Shown: positions 34,602 through 43,516, counted from the stretch's first letter. The stretch is DNA of 61,807 bases from Ruminococcus sp. (GCF_019417665.1 NZ_DXUU01000010.1:1-61807); one strand, 5' to 3'. Notes: a model not told the origin generated them from the sequence alone. Numbers and translations: made by a program.

Positions 34602-34776
34602 TATCCGTATTCCTCCTAACATTTTGGAAGCACTGACGTTTCTGCCCGATCAACCAGCTGAAACCGTCGGGCGCATCCCGTCTCAGATCCCGCAGTTTCT
34701 TTACGAAATCAACGATGCAGGCAGACAAAAACACACTCCGCAGAATATCTCTGCCGCCGCCCGCATACACAAGCTT

Positions 34777-34805
34777 ATTATAACACGAAACGAGAAAATT
34801 TGCAA
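34777..34805 (-). promoter_or_regulatory. Promoter of the LDH/MDH gene
   Basis: Minus-strand TTGCAA (34800-34805), 17 bp, TATAAT (34777-34782). It leaves an untranslated leader of about 165 bases in which I see no known riboswitch. Confidence 0.75.
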
Positions 34806-34964
34806 GTTCCAATATATCATTTTATATTTTTTGTCACTTCATACAGAATTTCCAGGTGATATGCGTGCAAACTCAACAAAAGCCAGCGCATCGTACCTGA
34901 TTCCGCCTGCCGCTTATCCATCGTAACCCATACATTATATATGTGATATTTTCATGAAAACCGC

Positions 34965-34993
34965 TTGACAATAGGGTGAAAACGTGCCATAAT
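34965..34993 (+). promoter_or_regulatory. Promoter of the GH9 gene
   Basis: TTGACA (34965-34970), 17 bp, CATAAT (34988-34993). Confidence 0.8.
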
Positions 34994-35064
34994 ATAAAAG
35001 ATATCGACAGCTCTGAGGTGATCTGTGCTGTCAAAATGTCAATACAACGAAAGGAAGATGCAAT

Positions 35065-37239
35065 ATGCGGAAACGAAACCGACTGATCGCCTGCCTGTTG
35101 ACAGGCTGTATCAGTGCAAGTATCATCACTGTACCACAGACCGTCTCTGGAGCAGAGTTTTCTGCAAACTATGCGGAAGCACTGCAAAAGTCCCTGTACT
35201 TTTATGAGTGCCAGCAGGCAGGACCGCTCCCGGACTGGAACCGTGTAGAATGGCGTGCGGATTCCACCGTCACAGACTATGTCACCGGCGGTTGGTATGA
35301 TGCCGGCGACCATGTGAAATTCAACCTGCCCATGGCTTACTCAGCCTCCATGCTGGCATGGGGACTCTATCAGTATCCGGACGGTCTGGAAAAAACCGGT
35401 CAGATGGAGACCTATGTGAACAATCTGACCTTTGTGTTGGACTATCTGGCCGCCTGTGACGAAGGCGATACCGTGGTTTACCAGGTAGGAAACGGTCAGA
35501 TGGATCACACCTGGTGGGGACCTGTGGAACTGCTGGAATACGGCATGAAAGACAATGGCGCTGACTATGAGGCAGCACGTGCAATCCTGAAGGGCACCAG
35601 CTCTGCGGTGTGCGGCGAAATGGCAGCAGCACTGGCTGCTGGCGCTGCCGCCCTAAAAGGGAAATCTAACAAGACAGAGGAATATCTGGAACACGCAGAG
35701 AATATCTTTCACCTTGCGGACGAAACCAGAAGCGACGATGAATACAATAACAGCGACGCCAGCGGCTTCTATCGTTCCTCCCATTTCTATGATGAACTGT
35801 TCTATGCCGCAAACTGGCTCTACATTGCCACTGGGGAGCAGTCCTATCTGGACAAGGCAGCTTCCTATATTCCCCACCTGGACACAGAGCTTGGTTCGGA
35901 TGAACTGAAATATTCCTGGGGCATGTGCTGGGACGATGTCATGCAGGGCGGCCTGCTCCTCTATGCCATCAATACCAACGACAGCTTTTATATCAGCCGG
36001 GTACAGAAGCATCTGGACTACTGGACAGATTCTGTGGCAACACTGGACGGCGGCGGAAAGTGGCTCACTACCTGGGGCTGTCTGCGCTATGCCACTACCG
36101 CCGGATTCCTGGCAAGTGTTGCGTGCGATACCGTCCTAAGCAGCACCAATACCGACAAGTATCAGCAGTTCTACGAGGATCAGATCAACTACTGCCTGGG
36201 CAACAACCCAGATAACCAGAGTTTTGTGGTGGGCTACGGTGAAAATTCCCCGCAGAATCCCCATCACAGAACAGCCCATAGTTCCTGGAAAAACGCCCTG
36301 GATACGCCGGATACCAATCGGCACATTCTCTACGGTGCATTGGTAGGCGGTCCCAACCAGGACGGCACCTATGAGGATGACCGGCAGAACTATATCAACA
36401 ACGAGGTAGCCTGCGACTACAACGCCGGATTCACCGCACTGCTCTGTAAAATGACAGATGCCTACGGCGGCAAGACCGACCCCGATTTCCCAGAGCCGGA
36501 AACACGGGACAAGGAATTCTATGTAGAGACAAAGCTGACCGAAGCATCCGGCGGTGTGAGCCTGAGCTTCAAGTTCACCAACCACTCCGCATGGCCGGCA
36601 CGTATTGAGGATAACATGTCCTACCGATATTATATGGATCTCTCCGAGGTCATCAATGTTGGCTATCAGCCCACAGATATTGTCATGCGAGTGGATCGGG
36701 ATCAGGCAACCATGTACGACGGCTATACACCGGTGCAGATCTCAGACGTCCAGCACTATAAGGATAACATTTATTATATTGAAGTCACTTACGCTGACGG
36801 CCGTGTGGCAATGCCTATTTCTGAAGGGCAGCACCAATGCGAGTTGATGCTGGCGCTGGTATTCCCGAACTATCAGAGCGGATGGGATGCTGCGAACGAC
36901 TATTCTAACGAGGATCTGTTAAAAACACCGGAGGAATATGTGATCTCCGATAAGATCCCGGTTTATCAGAACGGCGTGCTCATTTCCGGCGTGGAACCAG
37001 ACGGTACCGCTGCCACACAGCCGCCGGCAGTTACCACTTCCACTACAGAGGAAGCCGGCGTACTGCTGGGTGATGTAAATGGAGATAACAGCGTAAAAAT
37101 GAGCGATCTGGTGCTATTGGTGCGCTATCTGGTGGGCGATGCCCAACTGTCTAAGCAGGGTTACACCAATGCAGACGTCTGTCTGGATCAGAAAGTCAAC
37201 GGACTGGATGCGGCACGGCTGCGGCAGATACTTTCCTGA
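35065..37239 (+). CDS. Cellulosomal GH9 endoglucanase with CBM3 and dockerin
   Basis: A 724-residue secreted cellulase. Signal peptide about 1-29; GH9 domain about 30-465 with the catalytic Asp pair in GGWYDAGDHVKF, HHRTAHSSW, and the general-acid Glu in NNEVACDYNAGF; a family 3 CBM (about 472-635, the CBM3c type fused to GH9 that feeds a cellulose chain into the cleft); a short Thr/Pro linker; and a dockerin (about 665-724) with loops GDVNGDNSVKMSD and DVCLDQKVNGLD. This is the theme B architecture of processive GH9 endoglucanases. AAAGGAAG precedes the ATG. Confidence 0.96.
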   Translation: MRKRNRLIACLLTGCISASIITVPQTVSGAEFSANYAEALQKSLYFYECQQAGPLPDWNRVEWRADSTVTDYVTGGWYDAGDHVKFNLPMAYSASMLAWGLYQYPDGLEKTGQMETYVNNLTFVLDYLAACDEGDTVVYQVGNGQMDHTWWGPVELLEYGMKDNGADYEAARAILKGTSSAVCGEMAAALAAGAAALKGKSNKTEEYLEHAENIFHLADETRSDDEYNNSDASGFYRSSHFYDELFYAANWLYIATGEQSYLDKAASYIPHLDTELGSDELKYSWGMCWDDVMQGGLLLYAINTNDSFYISRVQKHLDYWTDSVATLDGGGKWLTTWGCLRYATTAGFLASVACDTVLSSTNTDKYQQFYEDQINYCLGNNPDNQSFVVGYGENSPQNPHHRTAHSSWKNALDTPDTNRHILYGALVGGPNQDGTYEDDRQNYINNEVACDYNAGFTALLCKMTDAYGGKTDPDFPEPETRDKEFYVETKLTEASGGVSLSFKFTNHSAWPARIEDNMSYRYYMDLSEVINVGYQPTDIVMRVDRDQATMYDGYTPVQISDVQHYKDNIYYIEVTYADGRVAMPISEGQHQCELMLALVFPNYQSGWDAANDYSNEDLLKTPEEYVISDKIPVYQNGVLISGVEPDGTAATQPPAVTTSTTEEAGVLLGDVNGDNSVKMSDLVLLVRYLVGDAQLSKQGYTNADVCLDQKVNGLDAARLRQILS

Positions 37240-37318
37240 TATCACATTCTTATAATAGGACAGCTTGCATTTTCAGACAGAATACTTTGAAATTTGAAAA
37301 AAAGGGAGATAGATTCCT

Positions 37319-38647
37319 ATGGGATTGAAAGATTTCTTGTTCAACAATGATTATTCTTTCTTACTGCAAATTGCGATCATTCTTTTGGCAACAAAACTGC
37401 TGGGACTGCTGACAAAACGTATCAGTCTGCCTCAGGTGGTAGGCGCATTGGCTGCCGGTATTATCCTAGGACCAATGGTACTGAACGTTGTAGAGCGAAA
37501 CGATCTGATCGTCAGCCTGGCAGAGCTGGGTGTCATTGTCCTCATGTTCAGCGCCGGTCTGGAAACGGATATCCAGGAGCTAAAAAAGGCAGGTCTTGCC
37601 TCCTTTGTCATTGCGCTGCTGGGTGTCATTGTTCCCCTGGTGGGCGGATTTATCCTGTCAGACATCTACAATACGGAACAGGATCCGGAGATGGCGTCCC
37701 TGTTCTGGCAGAATATCTTCATCGGCGTTGTCCTGACAGCAACCTCTGTCAGCATCACCGTAGAGACCCTGAAAGAACTGGGTGCTCTGAGCTCCCGTGC
37801 CGGAAACGCCATTCTGGGTGCTGCTGTCATTGATGACATTTTAGGCATCGTTGCCCTGACCGTTGTCATCAGCCTGGGCGGTAAAAAATCCGGCGGCGGC
37901 GAAGCAGAAAAGACCTTCGGTTCCCTGCTGGCAGGTGACGGCGTCTTTGCCGTTGTCATCAATATTCTGGCATTCTTTATCGTAGCAATCGGTGCAGCGA
38001 TCCTGTACCACTACTTCTTCAAAAAATGGCGGGAATCCAGCAACGAAAATCTGCGCCGCCATAATATTGTGACATTTGTATTCTGCTTGCTGCTCTCCTT
38101 TGTGGCTGAGATCCTCTTCGGCGTGGCAGATATCACCGGCGCATTTGTTGCTGGTCTGGCAGTTTCGGGTCTGAAGAAAAACGAATATGTCGTTAACCGT
38201 TTCAACACTTTGTCCTATATGCTGCTCTCTCCCATCTTCTTTGCTAACATTGGTCTTGCCATGACCCTGGACGGACTGACCGGAAAACTCATTGTCTTTA
38301 TGCTGCTGCTCATGCTTATTGCAGTTGTGACAAAGGTTGTGGGCTGTGGTCTCGGCGCAAAGATCATGCGGTATACCACGAAGGAAAGTTTGCAGATCGG
38401 TATTGGTATGATTTCCCGTGGTGAGGTTGCCCTGATCGTGGCAAACAAAGGTGCTTCTGTAGGACTTATGAACGAGAAATTCATGACACCTCTGGTCATT
38501 ATGGTTGTATTCACCACGATCATCACGCCAATTCTATTAAAATTTGTATTCCCCAAGAAAAAATCCGGAGACAAAAGCGATACGGCTGCGCCGGAAAATA
38601 TTGGTCTGGAAAAATGCGGAATTGACGCTGGACTGGAAGAGACCTGA
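37319..38647 (+). CDS. Monovalent cation:proton antiporter (CPA2/KefB-like)
   Basis: A 442-residue membrane protein with about 12-13 helices and the Na+/H+ exchanger fold: SLPQVVGALAAGIILGP, FSAGLETDIQELKKAG, the ion-binding Asp region AAVIDDILGIVALTVV, and MISRGEVALIVANKGAS. It lacks the KefB/KefC C-terminal RCK domain. It should exchange Na+ or K+ for protons, a pH or salt homeostasis role. AAAGGGAGATAG precedes the ATG. Confidence 0.92.
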   Translation: MGLKDFLFNNDYSFLLQIAIILLATKLLGLLTKRISLPQVVGALAAGIILGPMVLNVVERNDLIVSLAELGVIVLMFSAGLETDIQELKKAGLASFVIALLGVIVPLVGGFILSDIYNTEQDPEMASLFWQNIFIGVVLTATSVSITVETLKELGALSSRAGNAILGAAVIDDILGIVALTVVISLGGKKSGGGEAEKTFGSLLAGDGVFAVVINILAFFIVAIGAAILYHYFFKKWRESSNENLRRHNIVTFVFCLLLSFVAEILFGVADITGAFVAGLAVSGLKKNEYVVNRFNTLSYMLLSPIFFANIGLAMTLDGLTGKLIVFMLLLMLIAVVTKVVGCGLGAKIMRYTTKESLQIGIGMISRGEVALIVANKGASVGLMNEKFMTPLVIMVVFTTIITPILLKFVFPKKKSGDKSDTAAPENIGLEKCGIDAGLEET

Positions 38648-38659
38648 TAACGCTATTAT

Positions 38660-38746
38660 ATAAAAAGCTGTTGCAATCAGTCAGAATCACGAGGATATAC
38701 ATATCCGTTTGTGTAATTCTGCTGTATTGCAACAGCTTTTTATTTT
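38660..38746. terminator. Bidirectional terminator between antiporter and serine hydrolase genes
   Basis: AAAAGCTGTTGCAAT (38663-38677) pairs perfectly with ATTGCAACAGCTTTT (38726-38740); an inner ATAT-rich hairpin fills the loop. Confidence 0.8.
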
Positions 38747-38752
38747 AGTTCT

Positions 38753-39937
38753 TTATGAAAGGCAGCCGAACGCTGCTGTTCTCAGACGCCGTACAATATC
38801 GCTGGTACTGCCGCCGCAGACCTGAATGAGATAGATCAGCACCGTCTGATCTCCCGGCGATACGCAGAAATAAGGACCCGTCCAGCCGTCCCAGCCGAAT
38901 TCCCCTGCTGGTACATTGGTCATACACGCAAAAGGATCTTCCAGCACACGGAACAGATTACCATAAGTATAACCCGCCAGCTGAGGCCAATCCAAACCAA
39001 CTTTCTGGGGGCTGTTCAGCTGCGGCGTGGTCATATAGCGCCAGGTATTCTCCCCAATGAGACGGGTTCCGCTGGCGGCATGGAATCCCTTTCCAGCAAG
39101 CATATTGGCAAACTGGGCATAATCACGCAGGCTGGAGATCAGCCCTGCACCGCCGGAAAAAAATGCCGGCTTTTTCCGATAATCTGTCATACCCAAATGG
39201 GGATCCGGTTCCACTTTCAGACCACCGTCCTCATTGTCCCACGCATATAATTGCGCCAGACGAGAACGCTTTTCCGACGGTATATAAAAATCTGTATCTG
39301 TCATACCCAGCGGACGGAAGATCATATCCCGGTACAGTTCGTCCAACGGCTTGTCCGCAACTCGTTCCAACACTGCTCCCAACACATCGGCAGAAGCACC
39401 GTATGCCCACTTTGTCCCCGGTTGGAACAACAGGGGCACATCCTTTCCCACACGCATGGCAAACTCCTGAGTATCCACCGGATGCTCCGTGGAGAGCCGT
39501 TGGTTTATCTCATCATAGAATTCGCCCATTTTCTTCTGGGATAACGACCAGCGATCCGGATACGGAATACCAGAAGTCATATTCAACAAGTCCTGGATGG
39601 TAATATCCCGGTTTGCCGGAACAAGTTCGCCGTCCTGATCCACAAGCTTGTTCCGGAAGGTGGGGATATACCACCAGACAGGATCACTCAGTTCCATGAT
39701 ACCCTGTTCCCAGAGCATCATTGCGGCAACAGCTGTCACAGGTTTTGTCATGGAAAAGATCCGGAACAATGCGTCCGTCTGCATGACACGCCCGGTCTCC
39801 TTGTCGGCAACACCGTACGCATCAAAGTACAACTCCTTCTGGTTCTGGTAAATGCCCACACAAGCACCAGGGATTTTCTGCTCCTGGATGCCCCGTTCCA
39901 AGATGGACTGCACGCGGCGGCAGAGCTCTGTATTCAT
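38753..39937 (-). CDS. Serine hydrolase, beta-lactamase class C / esterase EstB family
   Basis: A 394-residue protein of the penicillin-binding-like serine hydrolase family. Nucleophile motif SxxK is SMTKPV (in FRIFSMTKPVTAVAA); the second motif YxS/N is YGAS (KWAYGASADVLG); the third, near the C terminus, is GWTGPYF-like rather than KTG. No signal peptide is visible, so it is probably a cytoplasmic esterase rather than a beta-lactamase. The start at 39937 follows AAAGG. Confidence 0.88.
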   Translation of the reverse strand: MNTELCRRVQSILERGIQEQKIPGACVGIYQNQKELYFDAYGVADKETGRVMQTDALFRIFSMTKPVTAVAAMMLWEQGIMELSDPVWWYIPTFRNKLVDQDGELVPANRDITIQDLLNMTSGIPYPDRWSLSQKKMGEFYDEINQRLSTEHPVDTQEFAMRVGKDVPLLFQPGTKWAYGASADVLGAVLERVADKPLDELYRDMIFRPLGMTDTDFYIPSEKRSRLAQLYAWDNEDGGLKVEPDPHLGMTDYRKKPAFFSGGAGLISSLRDYAQFANMLAGKGFHAASGTRLIGENTWRYMTTPQLNSPQKVGLDWPQLAGYTYGNLFRVLEDPFACMTNVPAGEFGWDGWTGPYFCVSPGDQTVLIYLIQVCGGSTSDIVRRLRTAAFGCLS

Positions 39938-39970
39938 ATGAATCAACCTTTCTGTTTTCATGGGTAAAAC

Positions 39971-40004
39971 AAAAAATCCGTATCACAAAATTCATGATAC
40001 GGAT
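39971..40004 (-). terminator. Terminator of tRNA-Lys
   Basis: ATCCGTATCA and TGATACGGAT form a perfect 10-bp stem; on the minus strand TTTTTT follows. Confidence 0.85.
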
Positions 40005-40008
40005 CTCT

Positions 40009-40084
40009 TGGTGAGATATGAGGGATTTGAACCCTCGACCCTACGCTTAAAAGGCGTATGCTCTGCCAACTGAGCTAATATCTC
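40009..40084 (-). tRNA. tRNA-Lys (anticodon TTT)
   Basis: Cloverleaf with a 7-bp acceptor stem (GAGATAT/ATATCTC), D arm GCTC/GAGC, anticodon loop CTTTTAA, T arm GAGGG TTCAAAT CCCTC, discriminator A and an encoded CCA. 76 nt. Confidence 0.97.
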
Positions 40085-40140
40085 ATTTTGATATTTTGTC
40101 ACAAGCAAATATATCATTTTGATATATGCCACAAGCAACG
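40078..40140 (-). repeat. Near-direct duplication in the tRNA-Lys leader
   Basis: On the minus strand a roughly 30-bp unit (GCTTGTGrCA, then ATATCAAAATGA and ATAT) occurs twice in a row; the second copy runs into the tRNA 5' acceptor strand. It looks like the scar of a tandem duplication. Confidence 0.65.
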
Positions 40141-40146
40141 TATGTT

Positions 40147-40175
40147 ATTATAGCACAACTCGTCCGGTTTGTCAA
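40147..40175 (-). promoter_or_regulatory. Promoter of tRNA-Lys
   Basis: Minus-strand TTGACA (40170-40175), 17 bp, TATAAT (40147-40152): a consensus promoter. Confidence 0.9.
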
Positions 40176-40266
40176 GCACTTTTTTTTGAGTTCTGCATTT
40201 TTACCATAAAAATTTCTTATCGTTCCATAAGTTTACATGATATTTTGAAAAAGTCAATTCTACCGA

Positions 40267-40295
40267 TTGACAGAATTCGCCAAATGCTGTATAAT
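40267..40295 (+). promoter_or_regulatory. Promoter of the AbrB-type gene
   Basis: TTGACA (40267-40272), 17 bp, TATAAT (40290-40295). Confidence 0.85.
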
Positions 40296-40386
40296 GAAGA
40301 TTATGAAGCGGCACAAAAATACGTCGATTCATTATGAAAACATCGTTTGCTTTATAAAAAGGCAGACAGAAAGGAAGAGAGCTAAC

Positions 40387-40632
40387 ATGAAAGATTCAGG
40401 AATTATGCGCCGTGTCGACAGTCTCGGACGATTTGTTCTGCCGAAAGAACTGCGTCGTCAGCTTCAGATCGAATGCAACGATTACCTGCAGATCTATACT
40501 GAGGGAGAAAAGATCATCATCCAGAAGGCACAGTGCAGCTGTGCACTTTGTTCCCGTACAGACGATCTCATCGACTTCAACGATAAGAAGGTCTGCAAGT
40601 CCTGTATTGGTCTGATCAAAGATTACTTATAA
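40387..40632 (+). CDS. AbrB/SpoVT-type transition regulator with zinc-finger-like tail
   Basis: An 81-residue DNA-binding protein. The N-terminal swapped-hairpin domain is clear (GIMRRVDSLGRFVLPKELRR, then LQIYTEGEKIIIQKA) and is the AbrB/SpoVT dimer fold. The C-terminal part has CSCALC and CKSC separated by about 16 residues, a four-Cys zinc-ribbon-like pair in place of a ligand domain. AbrB proteins are growth-phase regulators in Firmicutes. The start at 40387 follows AAAGGAAGAG. Confidence 0.92.
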   Translation: MKDSGIMRRVDSLGRFVLPKELRRQLQIECNDYLQIYTEGEKIIIQKAQCSCALCSRTDDLIDFNDKKVCKSCIGLIKDYL

Positions 40633-40672
40633 TCCAATCAAAACACTGTCGGGTGATTTACATCTGACAAGA

Positions 40673-40713
40673 AAAGATACTCCGGCTTTTTCTGATCCCG
40701 GAGTATCTTTTTT
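40673..40713 (+). terminator. Terminator of the AbrB-type gene
   Basis: AAAGATACTCCGG (40673-40685) pairs with CCGGAGTATCTTT (40698-40710), then T residues. Confidence 0.85.
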
Positions 40714-40804
40714 GCGAAACCGATCTCCCAAGCAATAAAAAACGACGCAGTTTCGCCGCATTTCTCTGATTTTCAAAAAAATCGAAAAAATTTGAAAAAA
40801 GGGG

Positions 40805-40833
40805 TTGACAAGCCGAAAAGAATGTGCTATAAT
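40805..40833 (+). promoter_or_regulatory. Promoter of tRNA-Arg
   Basis: TTGACA (40805-40810), 17 bp, TATAAT (40828-40833). Confidence 0.9.
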
Positions 40834-40874
40834 AAATAACGTTGTGAGAGACATTGATAAGAAAAATCAAACAT

Positions 40875-40951
40875 GTGCCCATAGCTCAGCTGGATAGAGT
40901 GACTGGCTACGAACCAGTAGGTCGGGGGTTCGAATCCCTCTGGGCACGCCA
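40875..40951 (+). tRNA. tRNA-Arg (anticodon ACG)
   Basis: Acceptor GTGCCCA/TGGGCAC, D arm GCTC/GAGT, anticodon arm with loop CTACGAA, T arm GGGGG TTCGAAT CCCTC, discriminator G and encoded CCA. 77 nt. The A34 needs TadA editing to inosine. Confidence 0.97.
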
Positions 40952-40980
40952 AGTATTTCTTTCGAAGTACGGAAATTTTA

Positions 40981-41013
40981 CCCGTGTTACAATTTGTAGC
41001 ATGGGCTTTTTTT
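40981..41013 (+). terminator. Terminator of tRNA-Arg
   Basis: CCCGTGTTAC (40981-40990) pairs, with G-U pairs, with GTAGCATGGG (40996-41005); a T run follows. Confidence 0.75.
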
Positions 41014-41130
41014 CTATCTTCTGTTCTGGATAGGATCGGCCGGCGCATAGGATGGATGGGTGTGCTGTGATAGGATATGTGCTATGTAGAGTGAGTTCAT
41101 TACAAAAAGATGCACCCTGATTCTCACTAA

Positions 41131-41173
41131 CATTTTTAAAAAATTGCTGAGTCAAAAAACTTCATTGCCTGGT
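41131..41173 (+). repeat. Dispersed repeat fragment, copy 2 of 2
   Basis: Matches 22436-22483 in block order and spacing (AAATTGCTG, TCAAAAA, TTCATTGCC). Intergenic here as well; 41014-41130 holds nothing else I can name. Confidence 0.6.
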
Positions 41174-41204
41174 TGCCTTTCTGAAAGCAGAAGGAAACAT
41201 TCAA

Positions 41205-41246
41205 AAAATAAAAACCGCCAACGCAGTTCTGCATTGACGGTTTCTA
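41205..41246 (-). terminator. Terminator of tRNA-Leu
   Basis: On the minus strand AACCGTCAATGCA pairs, with G-U pairs, with TGCGTTGGCGGTT, followed by TTTATTTTTT. Confidence 0.8.
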
Positions 41247-41253
41247 ACCAATA

Positions 41254-41340
41254 TGGTGCCGACAGTGGGACTTGAACCCACACGCCATCGCTGGCAACGG
41301 ATTTTGAGTCCGTCTCGTCTGCCAATTCCGACATGTCGGC
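41254..41340 (-). tRNA. tRNA-Leu (anticodon CAA)
   Basis: 87-nt class II tRNA: acceptor GCCGACA/TGTCGGC, long variable arm (about GCCAGCGATGGC), anticodon loop CTCAAAA, T arm GTGGG TTCAAGT CCCAC, encoded CCA. Confidence 0.97.
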
Positions 41341-41350
41341 GACAATATTT

Positions 41351-41379
41351 ATTCTATCATATTTTTTTTGCGTTGTCAA
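41351..41379 (-). promoter_or_regulatory. Promoter of tRNA-Leu
   Basis: Minus-strand TTGACA (41374-41379), 17 bp, TAGAAT (41351-41356). Confidence 0.85.
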
Positions 41380-41417
41380 GCCTTTTTTCGCATTTTTTTC
41401 GCAAGGAGGAAATTTTT

Positions 41418-42440
41418 TTGGATCTGACTGTACATACAACTGGATTCGGACAGATGTTCGGCGTGCCGAATGCTGTGGTGGATCAATATTTAAAGCTGGC
41501 TACGCCATCGCAGCTGAAAGTATTGCTGTATCTGCTGCGCCATAACCGCCAGACCGTGGATCAACGTGAGATCTCAGAGGCGTTGTCTATCTCAGAAGAA
41601 CTGGTGGAGGAAGCGCTCTTGTTTTGGACGCAGACAGACCTGTTTGCCGTATCAGAACCGAAAGTGCCCGGACAACAGGCATCCCAGTCTCATCCCCAGA
41701 CCGTCCCGCCGCAGCCGGCTGCCCCTGTCGTTGAATCGGCATCGAAGCCGGCATCCCGTTCCGGTCACGCTGTGGCATTATCCAGTGCCAAAAGCGGCGA
41801 ACTCAGTCCGGCAGAAATTGCCGCCGCTCTGGAGGCGTCCAAGGATCTGAAAACCCTGTTCCAGTTGTCGGAACAGCAGTTGGGCAGACCTTTGCGCCAT
41901 ATTGAACAGAAAGCCCTCATCTGGATGCATGATTATAACAACATTGGCAGTGACATCATTCTGACTGTCCTGCTCTACTGCAAATCCATCGACAAATCCA
42001 GTGTTTCCTATGCGGAGTCCATTATCACTGCCTGGTGGAACGAGGGCATCCAGACCCTGCCTCAGGTCAACGCCGCCATCAATGACATGGAACACCGCCG
42101 AAGTTTTACCGGACATATCCAGAAGGCATTTGAAATGAACCGCAAGCCCACCCCGAAGCAGCAGGAATTCATTGACCAATGGCAAGATAAACAAGTGCCC
42201 ATGGAACTGATCACCTACGCTTATGAAAAGACACTGGAGGGCATCGACAAGCTGTCCTTCCCTTATATCAATAGCGTACTCATGCGCTGGATGGAAGCAG
42301 GCTACCGTACCCGAACAGATGTGGATACCAAGGATCATCCGACACCCCAAGATAACCGGAAGCAAATCCGTGGAAAACAGATCCCAGAGAGCGACAATGC
42401 CCAGGCATATAAGTCCTTTATCTATAATTTGGATGAGTGA
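41418..42440 (+). CDS. DnaD-domain replication protein
   Basis: A 340-residue protein with an N-terminal winged-helix part (YLKLATPSQLKVLLYLLRHN, VDQREISEALSISEELVEEA), a Pro/Ser-rich linker, and two DnaD/DnaB_2-type C-terminal domains (about 140-300; SEQQLGRPLRHIEQKALIWM, WNEGIQTLPQVNAAI). I place the start at TTG 41418, eight bases after AAGGAGG; upstream sequence is the tRNA-Leu gene. It is followed by a DnaC/DnaI-like ATPase, so the pair should load the replicative helicase during initiation or restart. Confidence 0.9.
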   Translation: MDLTVHTTGFGQMFGVPNAVVDQYLKLATPSQLKVLLYLLRHNRQTVDQREISEALSISEELVEEALLFWTQTDLFAVSEPKVPGQQASQSHPQTVPPQPAAPVVESASKPASRSGHAVALSSAKSGELSPAEIAAALEASKDLKTLFQLSEQQLGRPLRHIEQKALIWMHDYNNIGSDIILTVLLYCKSIDKSSVSYAESIITAWWNEGIQTLPQVNAAINDMEHRRSFTGHIQKAFEMNRKPTPKQQEFIDQWQDKQVPMELITYAYEKTLEGIDKLSFPYINSVLMRWMEAGYRTRTDVDTKDHPTPQDNRKQIRGKQIPESDNAQAYKSFIYNLDE

Positions 42441-42451
42441 GGTACAGTATC

Positions 42452-43450
42452 ATGAAAGAGGAACATTTGGAACACGCCATGCAGGTCGTCTCCGCCAGAC
42501 GAAACGCTGCTATGACCCAGAATCGGGAGCGCATCCAGGAGATCGAACAGCGTATTCCTGAAGTTACGGAAATCAACCGGCAGCTGTTCCGGACAAGCCG
42601 GGATCTTATGCGGATCATCCAGCAGGGCGGTGATGCCAAAACAAAGGTGGAAGCACTGCGTCAGCAAAATCAACAGGCACAACAGATGATCCGCCAGCTT
42701 CTGACACAGCACGGCTATCCGACAGACTATCTGGACATGCATTACACCTGTGAAAAGTGCCAGGACACTGGTTACGCCAATGGTACATTTTGCAGCTGTC
42801 TTACGGAGCTTTCCGGAAAGCTCGCAATGCAGGAACTGAACCAGAGTGTACAATTTGAGCAGTGCAGTTTCTCCACCTTTTCCCTGTCCTATTACAACGG
42901 ACAGCACACCGAAAGCGGCACAAGCTGCTATACGGCAATGGAACGGATCCTGTTTTTTTGCCGGGAATATGCCAACCATTTTTCCCTGGATTCTCCCAGC
43001 ATTCTCATGTTTGGCAAGACCGGACTGGGAAAGACGCATCTGTCCCTTGCCATCGCCAACGAGGTATTAAAAAAAGGTTTTAGCGTTCTCTACGATTCCG
43101 TCATCAATTTCCTGCGCCAGGTGGAAAAAGAGCACTTCGGCAGAGAGGAACGGAATATGGATACCCTGGAATCGCTTCTCTCCTGTGATCTGCTGATCTT
43201 AGACGACCTGGGCACGGAGTTCCACTCTCAGTTCTATCAGTCGGTCGTGTATAACATCATCAACACCCGGATGAACCGAAATAAGCCCACCATCATCAGC
43301 ACTAACATGGACTATGACGGTATCTCCTATCACTATGACGAGCGCATTACTTCCCGGATCTTCACCACGTATACCTGTCTGCAATTTGTTGGAACCGATG
43401 TGCGTGTGCTGAAAAAGCAGGCACATCAACAAAAGAACAACAGAATTTGA
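42452..43450 (+). CDS. DnaC/DnaI-like helicase-loader ATPase
   Basis: A 332-residue AAA+ protein. The N-terminal helical part is followed by a zinc-type CEKCQDTGYANGTFCSC, then Walker A FGKTGLGKTHLS, Walker B LLILDDLGTE, sensor PTIISTNM and an Arg-containing ERITSRIFT. This is the DnaC/DnaI/IstB group; next to a DnaD-domain gene and with no transposase nearby, it is a helicase loader. It starts 12 bases after the DnaD-domain gene, site GAGG. Confidence 0.92.
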   Translation: MKEEHLEHAMQVVSARRNAAMTQNRERIQEIEQRIPEVTEINRQLFRTSRDLMRIIQQGGDAKTKVEALRQQNQQAQQMIRQLLTQHGYPTDYLDMHYTCEKCQDTGYANGTFCSCLTELSGKLAMQELNQSVQFEQCSFSTFSLSYYNGQHTESGTSCYTAMERILFFCREYANHFSLDSPSILMFGKTGLGKTHLSLAIANEVLKKGFSVLYDSVINFLRQVEKEHFGREERNMDTLESLLSCDLLILDDLGTEFHSQFYQSVVYNIINTRMNRNKPTIISTNMDYDGISYHYDERITSRIFTTYTCLQFVGTDVRVLKKQAHQQKNNRI

Positions 43451-43475
43451 CAAAAGTGTTGTCATATGGTATACT
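43447..43475 (+). promoter_or_regulatory. Promoter of the first zinc-ribbon/DUF4190 gene
   Basis: TTGACA (43447-43452), 17 bp, TATACT (43470-43475). Confidence 0.8.
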
Positions 43476-43516
43476 AAACCTAAGGAATCATACAGATTGG
43501 AAGGGACGTGATTTAC

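Noticed and set aside
34606..34770. Riboswitch in the LDH/MDH leader
   Set aside because: The leader is long but I found no convincing aptamer-like stems or a terminator/antiterminator pair.
38753..39937. Beta-lactamase resistance gene
   Set aside because: SxxK and YxS motifs are shared by the whole esterase/PBP-like family, but there is no signal peptide and no KTG motif, so a resistance role is unsupported.
42452..43450. IstB transposition helper
   Set aside because: The ATPase follows a DnaD-domain gene and there is no IstA transposase; a helicase loader fits better.
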